A model generated the notes under the pieces. The model saw only the letters and a program-made list of their open reading frames with translations. It had not been told where the DNA came from and searched no databases. Shown piece after piece: positions 1 through 5,708 of a stretch of 5,910 nucleotides of DNA; within the stretch, counting starts at the first letter, position 1, and every line of letters starts with the position of its first letter. The DNA is from VBDM01 sp035519135 (GTDB lineage: Bacteria > Pseudomonadota > Gammaproteobacteria > Burkholderiales > SG8-39): contig DATIWX010000116.1 in the NCBI GenBank assembly GCA_035519135.1, positions 1 through 5,910 of the forward strand, written 5' to 3'. A program made the position numbers and the translations under genes.

Positions 1-933
1 TTTCTAAGCCTGGGTCCTCACGGATTCCATCGCGTCGCCTACGTCGAGTGGGGAGACCCCGGCGGCCAGCACCTGGTGATCTGCGTGCACGGTCTCACGC
101 GCAACAGCCGCGATTTCGACGAGCTTGCGGAGTATCTCGCCGCGCGCGGCTGCCGCGTGGTGTGCATGGACGTCGTCGGCCGCGGCGACAGCGACTGGCT
201 CGAGCACAAGGAGGACTACGGGTTCGGGCAGTATGTCTCGGACGCGGCCACGCTGCTCGCCAGGGTCACCGCGCCGCCGCACAGGGTCCCGCTGCTGCGC
301 CGGCTGCAGGGCGCGAGCGAGGGACAGCGGATCGACTGGGTCGGCACGTCGATGGGCGGCCTGATCGGGATGATGCTCGCGGCCAAGGCGGATTCCCCGA
401 TCCGCAGGCTGGTGCTGAACGACGTGGGGCCGCTGCTCCCCTGGCCGGCGCTCGCGCGGCTCAAGCTCGCCTCCATGGGCGGCGGCACGCGCTTCGCGAG
501 CCTCGACGAGGTCGAGCGCTATCTGCGCGAGTCCTGCTCGACCTTCGGCCCCCTCAAGGACGAGCAGTGGCGAAGGCTCGCCGCGCAGGGCTCGCGCCGG
601 CAAGCGGACGGCCGGTACGCGCTCGCCTGCGACCCTGCGATCGTCAGCACGCTGCGCCCGGGCGGGGGCGCGGGCGTGGAGCTGGGCAGGGACTTCCTCA
701 TCGGGCTCGACGTGTGGCAGGTCTGGGACACGGTCGAATGTCCGACGCTGGTGCTGCGCGGAGCGCAGTCGGACGTACTGCTCGAGTCCACGGTCAGGCG
801 GATGCAGGAGGGCGGGCCGGCGGTGAAGCTCGTGGAATTTCCCCGTATCGGACACGCGCCCTGGCTGATGAGCACGGATCAGATCGAGCCGGTCGCGGAT
901 TTCATTCTCGCGGCGGAGAGCCGGAAGCGGTGA
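1..933 (+). CDS. alpha/beta hydrolase, 5'-partial
   Basis: The reading frame is open from base 1 to the TGA at 931-933 (310 codons), so the true start lies off the left edge. The GTG at 76 is not a credible start, because the conserved-looking segment GPHGFHRVAYVEWGDP precedes it in frame. The fold and triad are clear. Counting from the first codon in the window, HG at about 30-31 forms the oxyanion hole, GTSMGG is the nucleophile elbow with Ser117 (codon 349-351), Asp258 follows strand LVLRG, and His285 lies in IGHAPW. It is probably a cytoplasmic serine hydrolase (esterase or lipase-like); the substrate cannot be read from sequence. The NDVGP segment after the elbow fits a common proteobacterial hydrolase subfamily, as I recall it. 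About 15 extra residues (TAPPHRVPLLRRL region) seem to sit just before the elbow. Its stop overlaps the GTG of the stub ORF at 930, and panE follows 67 bp downstream on the same strand, so co-transcription is likely. Fold confidence is high; exact function is unknown. Confidence 0.9.
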   Translation, partial: FLSLGPHGFHRVAYVEWGDPGGQHLVICVHGLTRNSRDFDELAEYLAARGCRVVCMDVVGRGDSDWLEHKEDYGFGQYVSDAATLLARVTAPPHRVPLLRRLQGASEGQRIDWVGTSMGGLIGMMLAAKADSPIRRLVLNDVGPLLPWPALARLKLASMGGGTRFASLDEVERYLRESCSTFGPLKDEQWRRLAAQGSRRQADGRYALACDPAIVSTLRPGGGAGVELGRDFLIGLDVWQVWDTVECPTLVLRGAQSDVLLESTVRRMQEGGPAVKLVEFPRIGHAPWLMSTDQIEPVADFILAAESRKR

Positions 934-1004
934 AGATCTGCATCGTCGGCGCCGGCGTCCCGGGTCTACGATCGCGCCGTCGCCGGCGAGGACTGGACGA
1001 ATGA
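930..1004 (+). pseudogene. stub ORF duplicating the panE N-terminus
   Basis: A GTG at 930-932, overlapping the hydrolase stop as GTGA, opens a 24-codon frame that reads VKICIVGAGVPG and then an Arg-rich tail. It ends at TGA 1002-1004, which overlaps the panE ATG as ATGA. Its first nine codons match the panE start (MKICVVGAG) closely: 24 of the first 28 nucleotides are identical over an offset of 71 bp. Three of the four differences are conservative (ATG/GTG start, ATC/ATT, TGC/TGT) and the fourth is Ile/Val. This looks like a remnant of a tandem duplication of the panE 5' end, or of a related dinucleotide-binding gene. It carries only the first turn of a Rossmann fold (GxGxxG) and cannot be an enzyme. 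It could still be translated as a leader, since both ends overlap neighbouring genes. A GGAG at 915-918 and a GGAAG at 923-927 are possible but non-ideal ribosome binding sites. Chance similarity between two GxGxxG starts is the alternative. Confidence 0.5.
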
Positions 1005-1972
1005 AGATTTGTGTCGTCGGCGCCGGCGCAATAGGCGGCCTGCTCGCCTCGGGATTCGCGCGCTCGGGGCACGAGGTGTGCGTGGTCGCACGCGGCGCGC
1101 ACCTGGATGCCCTGCGCGCGAACGGGCTGACGCTCCTGTCCGGCGACAGGCGCGAGGTGTTCCGGCTCCGCGCGTCCGACGATCCTTCCGTGCTCGGCGT
1201 GCAGGACGCGGTGTTCATCTGTCTCAAGACGTACTCGATCGCTGCGATGCTGCCGCGGCTGAAGGCGCTCGTCGGGCGGGACAGCGTCGTCGTCCCGGCG
1301 ATCAACGGCCTGCCGTGGTGGTACTTCTACGCCGAGGGCGGAAGGTTCGACGGGCAGCCGGTGGCCTGCCTCGATCCCGCGGGCACGCTCTTCCGGACGC
1401 TCGATCCCCGGCACATCCTGGGGTGCGTGGTGCACGCCGCCGCGCAGGTTCCGGAGCCCGGCGTGGTGCGCCACACCGCCGGCCGCGAGTTCCTGATCGG
1501 CGAGCCCGACCGCTCGAAATCGGCGCGCGCGCAGCGGATCGTGGCGGCGATGAATGCGGCGGGATTCGAGGCGAAGCTCGCGGCGGACATCCGGGTCGAG
1601 ATCTGGGTGAAGCTGACCGGGAACCTCTCCTACAACCCGGTGGCGGCTCTCGCGCTCGCCCACATGGACGACATCCACGGCAACGCGGGCCTGCTCGCGC
1701 TGATCCGCACCCTGATCGAGGAGACCATGCGCGTCGCCGAAGCCTACGGCGTGCGCGTCCCGATGACGGTCGAACAGCGCATCGACATCGCGAGAAAGCT
1801 CGCGGGCGCGAAGATTTCTATGCACCAGGACATCGAAAAGCGGCGCCCTCTGGAAGTGGACGCGATCATCGGTGCAGTGGTGGAGCTCGCCCGCAAGGCC
1901 GGGGTCGCGACGCCGATGACCGACGCCGTCCACGCGCTGATCGCCGAACGCGCGAAGCATCTCGATCGATAA
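1001..1972 (+). CDS. panE: 2-dehydropantoate 2-reductase (ketopantoate reductase family)
   Basis: This 323-residue soluble enzyme would reduce ketopantoate to pantoate with NADPH, the second step of pantothenate synthesis. The N-terminus has the Rossmann nucleotide loop GAGAIGG (7-13). The residues known from E. coli PanE (K72, N98, K176, N180, N184, S244, E256) map with matching spacing to K76, N102, K204, N208, N212, S273 and E285. K204 is the expected catalytic lysine, in IWVKLTGNLSYNP. It is about 20 residues longer than E. coli PanE, mainly through an insert after N102 (PWWYFY and following, about 105-135). That insert occurs in PanE-like paralogs whose substrate is not always established, so ketopantoate is likely but not certain; nearby panB and panC favour it. 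The ATG is supported by GAGGA at 988-992, eight bases upstream. It follows the hydrolase and the stub ORF on the same strand. Its TAA touches the inverted repeat, which probably ends the transcript. Confidence 0.88.
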   Translation: MKICVVGAGAIGGLLASGFARSGHEVCVVARGAHLDALRANGLTLLSGDRREVFRLRASDDPSVLGVQDAVFICLKTYSIAAMLPRLKALVGRDSVVVPAINGLPWWYFYAEGGRFDGQPVACLDPAGTLFRTLDPRHILGCVVHAAAQVPEPGVVRHTAGREFLIGEPDRSKSARAQRIVAAMNAAGFEAKLAADIRVEIWVKLTGNLSYNPVAALALAHMDDIHGNAGLLALIRTLIEETMRVAEAYGVRVPMTVEQRIDIARKLAGAKISMHQDIEKRRPLEVDAIIGAVVELARKAGVATPMTDAVHALIAERAKHLDR

Positions 1973-2054
1973 AACCGGGGACAGACCACGTTTTTCGTCG
2001 CGTCGGCGAAGCAGACCGGGGCGTGATCAGGAAACCGTGGTCTGTCCCCGGTTT
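1972..2054. repeat. REP-like inverted repeat between convergent genes
   Basis: Two perfect 19-nt inverted arms lie at 1972-1990 (aaaccggggacagaccacg) and 2036-2054 (its reverse complement), around a 45-nt centre. Pairing can be extended inward imperfectly through the TTTTTC and GAAAC tracts. The centre contains another accgggg copy (2015-2021) and a small TCGC/GCGA palindrome. The element fills nearly all of the gap between the panE stop (1970-1972) and the ctaA stop (2057-2059); the left arm even uses the last A of the panE TAA. The core word GGGGACAGACCACG resembles, from memory, interspersed palindromes of beta- and gammaproteobacteria that accompany REP-associated (Y1-type) transposases. 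No transposase is present here. It could also act as a bidirectional terminator, with a short T run on the minus-strand exit (TTTT, 1971-1974) and only a weak TTT on the plus side. The inverted repeat is certain; its family and function are inferred. Confidence 0.85.
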
Positions 2055-2056
2055 CC

Positions 2057-3103
2057 TCAGCGCAGGGCGTGCGCGGCGAGCAGCGCGGCGGTGAAGACCA
2101 CCACGGCGCCGGCCTGGTGCGCCGCGGCGAGCGGGATCGGCACCGCGTTCAGCAGCGTCGCGATCCCCAGGGTGAGCTGCAGCGCGAGCGCGGCGAAGAG
2201 CAGGTTTGCGGCAATCGTCGCACGCCGCGACGTCGCCGCTCGGCGCACTCGCAGCCAGAACCATGGCACGAGGAAGGCGAGCAGCCAGGCGAGCAGCCGG
2301 TGGTCGAACTGTACCGTCGCGATGTTGCCGAAGAAGTTGAGATACCAGGGCTCGATCACGAACATCCCCGGCGGGAAAACGTGGCCGTTCATGAGCGGGA
2401 AGGTATTGTAGGCGAGCCCCGCGCGGATGCCCGCAACGAGGCTGCCCGAGATCGCCATTGCGAAGACGAGCACCACCAGGGCGAAAGCGAAGCCGCGCGG
2501 CCTCGAAGCCGGATGCGCTCCGCCGCGCGAGCGCGGAAAAACAAGATCGAGCGCGACCCACAGCATCGCCGCGTAGATGAGGAGCGCCATGGCGAGATGC
2601 GCGGCGAGGCGATACTGCGATACGCGCGGATCGTCGACCAGGCCGGATTGCACCATGTACCAGCCCATCGCGCCCTGCAGCCCGCCGAGTCCGAAGATCA
2701 CCGCGAGCTTCCACGTCAGCGGGCGCCCGATCCGTCCGCGCGCTGCGAACCACAGCAGGGGTAGAAGGAAAGCCGCGCCGATCACGCGGCCAAGAAGGCG
2801 ATGCGCGTACTCCCACCAGAAAATGCGCTTGAATCCGGCGAGCTCCATGTCCGCGTTGACCTGGCGGAATTCGGGAGTCTCCCGATACTTGCGGAACGCT
2901 TCCTGCCACGCGGAATCGTCGAGCGGCGGCAGCGTGCCGACGATCGGCTGCCACTCGACGATCGACAGGCCCGAGTGTGTGAGGCGAGTGATGCCGCCGA
3001 CCACCACCATCGCGAACACCAGCGCGCAACACGCGAGCAGCCAGACCGCGACTGGATTCAGCCGCCGATCGTGCATTTCGACACTGGATGGTCCGCTGGA
3101 CAT
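2057..3103 (-). CDS. ctaA: heme A synthase (COX15/CtaA family)
   Basis: This 348-residue inner-membrane protein would oxidise the C8 methyl of heme O to a formyl group, giving heme A for aa3-type cytochrome c oxidase. About eight hydrophobic helices are visible (roughly 17-37, 103-121, 132-150, 165-190, 205-227, 266-286, 297-318 and 325-346). The family heme ligands are present: E98-xx-H101 (motif WEYAHR), H169, H268 (QFDHR) and H329 (AAHQAG). H43 lies in the conserved RLTHSGLS. The first periplasmic loop (about 44-95) has no cysteine, so this is the mitochondrial/alphaproteobacterial-like class and not the Bacillus class with a Cys pair. The loop segment NADMELAGFKRIFWWEY is typical of COX15. 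The ATG at 3103 has no clear ribosome binding site; Met10 (codon 3074-3076) is a possible alternative start. It converges on panE across the inverted repeat and diverges from the small gene at 3156. The ctaB and oxidase genes that often accompany ctaA are not seen here. Confidence 0.93.
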   Translation of the reverse strand: MSSGPSSVEMHDRRLNPVAVWLLACCALVFAMVVVGGITRLTHSGLSIVEWQPIVGTLPPLDDSAWQEAFRKYRETPEFRQVNADMELAGFKRIFWWEYAHRLLGRVIGAAFLLPLLWFAARGRIGRPLTWKLAVIFGLGGLQGAMGWYMVQSGLVDDPRVSQYRLAAHLAMALLIYAAMLWVALDLVFPRSRGGAHPASRPRGFAFALVVLVFAMAISGSLVAGIRAGLAYNTFPLMNGHVFPPGMFVIEPWYLNFFGNIATVQFDHRLLAWLLAFLVPWFWLRVRRAATSRRATIAANLLFAALALQLTLGIATLLNAVPIPLAAAHQAGAVVVFTAALLAAHALR

Positions 3104-3155
3104 GGGTTAAAGTAGCGCGGGTGCGGAGCCGGCAATCGGCAAGAGGAGGCTGGCC
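3104..3155. promoter_or_regulatory. divergent intergenic region with strong Shine-Dalgarno for the small gene
   Basis: These 52 bases separate the divergent starts of ctaA and the small gene at 3156. AGGAGG at 3144-3149 stands six bases before the ATG at 3156 and is the best ribosome binding site in the window, so it fixes that start. The only AT-rich patch is ggttaaagta (3105-3114). It could supply a -10 element in either direction: TACTTT on the minus strand, or TAAAGT on the plus strand with a weak TGGATG 17 bases upstream. Neither is convincing. If the minus-strand -10 is real, the ctaA message would start close to or inside the annotated start, which would favour Met10. Confidence 0.4.
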
Positions 3156-3392
3156 ATGTTTGCGATCGTGTACAAGTCGGACGGCGTCCCGATCTGCGTG
3201 CAGGTGCCGGGCGTTTCGCCCGATCCCGTTGTGGTCTGGACCTCGGAGAACGCGGCCAAGGCGTTCATCGACAGCAAGGGTGGCGCCGCTGAATTCCAGC
3301 CGGTCTCCGTGAACGAGCAATCGATGGAAAGGATGGCCAAGGCGCTCGGCTGCCCGGTCGAGAAGCTCATGGTCGAGCCTTATCCATCCTGA
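3156..3392 (+). CDS. conserved-looking small protein of unknown function
   Basis: This 78-residue protein is not one I recognise. The start is well supported by AGGAGG six bases upstream. Composition is that of a small soluble globular protein, with no signal peptide and no membrane segment. A plausible reading is beta strands at about 2-7 (FAIVYK), 12-17 (PICVQV), 24-28 (PVVVW) and 46-51, and helices at about 30-40 (SENAAKAFIDS) and 54-64 (EQSMERMAKAL), with a final strand near 69-73. Alternating short strands and helices suggest a compact alpha/beta domain. There are two cysteines (14 and 66) but no CxxC or metal-binding pattern. It stands alone on the plus strand, divergent from ctaA, and its TGA (3390-3392) lies only six bases from the convergent panC stop. 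That it is a real gene rests on its strong ribosome binding site, its non-repetitive composition and its neat fit between two firm genes. No function is claimed. Confidence 0.75.
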   Translation: MFAIVYKSDGVPICVQVPGVSPDPVVVWTSENAAKAFIDSKGGAAEFQPVSVNEQSMERMAKALGCPVEKLMVEPYPS

Positions 3393-3398
3393 CCAGTC

Positions 3399-4229
3399 CT
3401 AGAGATTCACCTCGACGTTGTCGATGAGCCGGGTGCGGCCGAGGAAGGCCGCGGCGAGCACCACCAGCTGGCGATCGCCGTTCCCGGGCGGCTGAAGGTC
3501 GGCCTGCCTGCGCACCGAAACGTAGTCGGGGCGCCATCCCTTGGCCGCGAGCGTCGCCATCGCCTGCAGCTCGATCCTCCTGAAGTCGCGCTTGCCCGCG
3601 AGCACCTCGTCCCTCGCGGTGCGCAGCGACTGATACAGGCGCGGCGCCTCGGCCCGCTCGGCCGGCGACAGGTAGCCGTTGCGCGAGCTGAGCGCGAGCC
3701 CGTCCTCGGCGCGCACCGTTTCCGCGGGCATGATCTCCACCGGCAGCGCGAGCTGCTTCACCATGTCGCGCAACACCACGTACTGCTGGTAGTCCTTTTT
3801 GCCGAAGATCGCGGTGTGCGGCGCGACCATGTTGAAGAGCTTGAGCACCACGGTGGCGACGCCGCGGAAGTGCCCGGGCCGGAACGCGCCCTCGAGGATG
3901 TGCTGCAGGTCGGAGGGCTCGACCACGAAGGTCTGCGGCTCCGGGTAGATCTCGCTCTCGGTCGGGGCGAACACGACATCGACGCCGACGTCCTTCATCA
4001 TGTCGGCATCGGCCTGCAGCGTGCGCGGGTAGCGCTCGAAGTCCTCTTTCGGCCCGAACTGGATGCGGTTGACGAAGATGCTGACGACGGTGCAGGCGGC
4101 ACGGTGCTTCGCCAGGCGCATCAGCTGGATGTGGCCCGCGTGCAGGTTGCCCATGGTCGGGACGAAGACGTTGTCGGGCTCGCGCTGCAGCCGCTCGCGC
4201 AGGTCCCTGACCGAGGTGACGATGTCCAT
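3399..4229 (-). CDS. panC: pantothenate synthetase (pantoate--beta-alanine ligase)
   Basis: This 276-residue cytoplasmic enzyme joins pantoate to beta-alanine using ATP, through a pantoyl-adenylate, the last step of pantothenate synthesis. Diagnostic motifs in order are PTMGNLHAGH (24-33) with the HxGH nucleotide-binding signature (H30, H33), FVNRIQFGPKEDFERYPR (52-69), RPGHFRGVATVV (117-128), FGKKDYQQY (142-150) and SSRNGYLS (181-188), the equivalent of KMSKS. Length is normal for the family (about 280). The frame stays open far upstream into panB, but the start is the ATG at 4227-4229, where homology begins; it shares one base with the panB TGA (TGATG), so translation is coupled. A GGAG lies about 11 bases upstream. 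Arg replaces the Pro found after FVN in E. coli, which I recall as normal in betaproteobacteria. It is the last gene of the kinase-panB-panC operon, and only six bases separate its stop from the convergent small gene. Confidence 0.97.
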   Translation of the reverse strand: MDIVTSVRDLRERLQREPDNVFVPTMGNLHAGHIQLMRLAKHRAACTVVSIFVNRIQFGPKEDFERYPRTLQADADMMKDVGVDVVFAPTESEIYPEPQTFVVEPSDLQHILEGAFRPGHFRGVATVVLKLFNMVAPHTAIFGKKDYQQYVVLRDMVKQLALPVEIMPAETVRAEDGLALSSRNGYLSPAERAEAPRLYQSLRTARDEVLAGKRDFRRIELQAMATLAAKGWRPDYVSVRRQADLQPPGNGDRQLVVLAAAFLGRTRLIDNVEVNL

Positions 4230-5023
4230 CAGAAGCTGTGCTCCCCGGCCGGGAAGCTGCCGTCGCGCACCGCGCGGACGTAGCGCTCGGCCGCGTCGGC
4301 GATGCTCGAGGCACCCTTCATGAAGTTCCTGACGAAGCGCGCCTTCTTCCCCGGGAAGACGTCGAGCATGTCGTGCAGCACCAGCACCTGGCCCGAGCAG
4401 CCGGGGCCGGCGCCGATGCCTATGGTGGGAATGCGCAGCCGCTGGGTGACCCGCTCGCCGAGCCCGGTCGGGATCGCCTCCAGCACCAGCAGCTCGGCCC
4501 CCGCCGCTTCCAGCTCGATCGCGTCCGCCAGCAGCTTGTGCTCCGCGTCCTCGCCCTTGCCCTGCACGCGGTAGCCGCCGAACTTGTGCACCGACTGGGG
4601 CGTGAGGCCGAGATGGCCGCATACGGGCACGCCGCGCTGCGTGAGGAAGCGCACGGTTTCCGCGAACTCCGCGCCGCCCTCGAGCTTCACCATCTGGGCG
4701 CCCGCCGCCATCAATTCGGCCGAGCTGCGGAATGCCTGCTGCGGCGATTCCTGGTAGGTCCCGAAGGGCAGGTCGGCGACGAGGAAGGCGCGCTTGCTGC
4801 CGCGCGCCACGCAGCGCGTGTGGTACGCCATATCCGCGAGCGTGACCGGCAGCGTGGTCTCGTGCCCCTGCAGCACCATGCCGAGCGAGTCCCCGACCAG
4901 AAGGCTGTCGAGGCCCGCGGCGTCGAGCATCGCCGCGAAGCTCGCGTCGTAGCAGGTGAGCACGGCGATCTTCTCGCCGTCGTCGCGCTGCTTCTGGAGC
5001 GCTTTGATGGTCAGTCGGGTCAT
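4229..5023 (-). CDS. panB: 3-methyl-2-oxobutanoate hydroxymethyltransferase
   Basis: This enzyme transfers a hydroxymethyl group from 5,10-methylenetetrahydrofolate to 2-oxoisovalerate, giving ketopantoate, the committed step of pantothenate synthesis. The 264-residue length matches the family. It is a TIM-barrel protein with the Mg/ketoacid ligands D45 (LLVGDSLGMV), D84 (VADLPFG) and E115 (VKLEGG), K113, and the catalytic E182 (VLEAIP), close to E. coli D45, D84, E114, K112 and E181. Other typical stretches are CYDASFA (24-30), GHLGLTPQSV (136-145) and IGIGAG (201-206). The ATG at 5021-5023 lies one base after the kinase stop, with a GGGGGA purine stretch inside the end of the kinase gene serving as its ribosome binding site. 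Its own TGA overlaps the panC start by one base. This arrangement favours joint translation of the three genes from one message. Confidence 0.97.
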   Translation of the reverse strand: MTRLTIKALQKQRDDGEKIAVLTCYDASFAAMLDAAGLDSLLVGDSLGMVLQGHETTLPVTLADMAYHTRCVARGSKRAFLVADLPFGTYQESPQQAFRSSAELMAAGAQMVKLEGGAEFAETVRFLTQRGVPVCGHLGLTPQSVHKFGGYRVQGKGEDAEHKLLADAIELEAAGAELLVLEAIPTGLGERVTQRLRIPTIGIGAGPGCSGQVLVLHDMLDVFPGKKARFVRNFMKGASSIADAAERYVRAVRDGSFPAGEHSF

Positions 5024-5024
5024 G

Positions 5025-5666
5025 CTAGTCCCCCCAGTTGAAGAACTCGCGGTTGCCGCGCAGGGCCCCGATGCGCTCGATCAGCAGGTCGAGGTCGCGC
5101 TCCTCCCGGACGAAGTCGAGCTTCTCGGAATTCACGATCAGCACCGGGACGCCGCTGAAATGGTAGAAGAAGCGGTTGTAGCTGTCGGCGAGCAGTGCGA
5201 GATACTCCGAGCTTATCGGCCGCTCGAATTCTACGCCGCGCCGGCGCACGCGCTCGACCAGCGTTTCCGGCTGCGCCTGGAGGTAGATGACCAGGTCGGG
5301 CCGCGGAGCCTGGGGCTTGAGCGATTCGAAGATCTGCTGGTACAGGTGCAGCTCGTCCCCCTCGAGCGTCAGCCGCGCGAACAGCGGGTCCTTTTCCAGC
5401 AGGAAATCGCACACCGTGACGCGGCTGAACAGGTTCAGCTGCGCCAGCTCGCGCAGCTGGGCGATCCGCTGGAACAGGAAGAACAGCTGCGTCGGCAGGG
5501 CGAACCGGGCCATGTCCTGGTAGAAGCGCGGCAGGAACGGGTTCTGCTCCGGATGCTCGAGAACCAGCCCGGCCTGCAGCCTGTCGGCGAGGCGCCTCGC
5601 GAGGCTGGTCTTGCCGACGCCTATCGGGCCTTCGACTACGATGTAGTGGTATTTGGACAGGGACAC
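5025..5666 (-). CDS. deoxynucleoside kinase (dNK/thymidylate-kinase-like P-loop family)
   Basis: This 213-residue cytoplasmic kinase of the deoxynucleoside kinase family would phosphorylate a deoxynucleoside with ATP in nucleotide salvage. The Walker A loop GPIGVGKT is at 13-20. EHPEQNPFL (37-45) matches the substrate-side segment with its conserved Glu and NPFL. VCDFLLEKDPLFA (85-97) stands where the family has its D/E-R-S-like catalytic region. LVIYLQAQPE (125-134) is the strand before the LID, and ERVRRRG (138-144) is the basic LID. Whether it acts on dA, dG or dC cannot be read from these motifs. The start is GTG at 5664-5666, with GGGAG at 5672-5676 five bases upstream; no in-frame ATG lies near, and an ATG at about 5690 is out of frame. 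It ends one base before panB. As I recall, this gene often lies between folK and panB in betaproteobacteria; folK is not immediately upstream here. Confidence 0.9.
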   Translation of the reverse strand: MSLSKYHYIVVEGPIGVGKTSLARRLADRLQAGLVLEHPEQNPFLPRFYQDMARFALPTQLFFLFQRIAQLRELAQLNLFSRVTVCDFLLEKDPLFARLTLEGDELHLYQQIFESLKPQAPRPDLVIYLQAQPETLVERVRRRGVEFERPISSEYLALLADSYNRFFYHFSGVPVLIVNSEKLDFVREERDLDLLIERIGALRGNREFFNWGD

Positions 5667-5708
5667 CGGGGCTCCCGAAATCGGCGCCCATGATACAGGC
5701 CGCGTGAG
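5667..5708 (-). promoter_or_regulatory. possible promoter and ribosome binding site of the kinase-panB-panC operon
   Basis: The 42 bases between the DMT-like gene and the kinase contain, on the minus strand, TATCAT (5690-5695), a five-of-six match to a sigma-70 -10 box, and then the ribosome binding site GGGAG at 5672-5676. The region about 17-19 bases upstream (TTCGCG) is a poor -35 and lies within the end of the upstream gene. No hairpin terminator is visible after the upstream stop, so readthrough from the DMT-like gene is also possible. The ribosome binding site is better supported than the promoter. Confidence 0.3.

Noticed and set aside
76..78. GTG as the start of the alpha/beta hydrolase
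   Set aside because: It lies inside the central-sheet strand LVICVHG, and the frame is open with family-like sequence back to base 1. The gene is simply cut by the window edge.
4..1305. 433-codon open frame on the minus strand opposite the hydrolase and panE
   Set aside because: It is antisense to two firmly identified genes, Arg/Pro/His/Ala-rich and without any motif. Long antisense frames are expected at this GC content.
1970..2060. Inverted repeat as terminal repeats of an insertion sequence
   Set aside because: Only 45 bases lie between the arms, with no transposase and no target-site duplication visible. A REP-like or terminator-like element fits better.
1866..3320. 484-codon open frame on the minus strand, another frame of ctaA extending past both ends
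   Set aside because: Low-complexity Arg/Ala/Gly-rich translation, overlaps ctaA with its clear heme ligands and also crosses the inverted repeat. It is a GC-driven shadow.
3107..3370. 87-codon minus-strand frame opposite the small gene
   Set aside because: The plus-strand gene has the strong ribosome binding site and a better composition. The antisense frame also runs into the ctaA start region without support.
4050..4080. Arg in place of Pro in the PanC FVNP motif, considered as a damaged active site
   Set aside because: FVNR followed by L/I-QF is, as I recall, the usual form in betaproteobacterial PanC, so it is a lineage marker and not a defect.
4230..4622. N-terminal extension of the PanC frame into panB (407 codons in total)
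   Set aside because: The extension is Arg/Ala/Gly-rich and lies wholly inside panB. PanC homology begins at the ATG at 4229, which overlaps the panB stop as TGATG.
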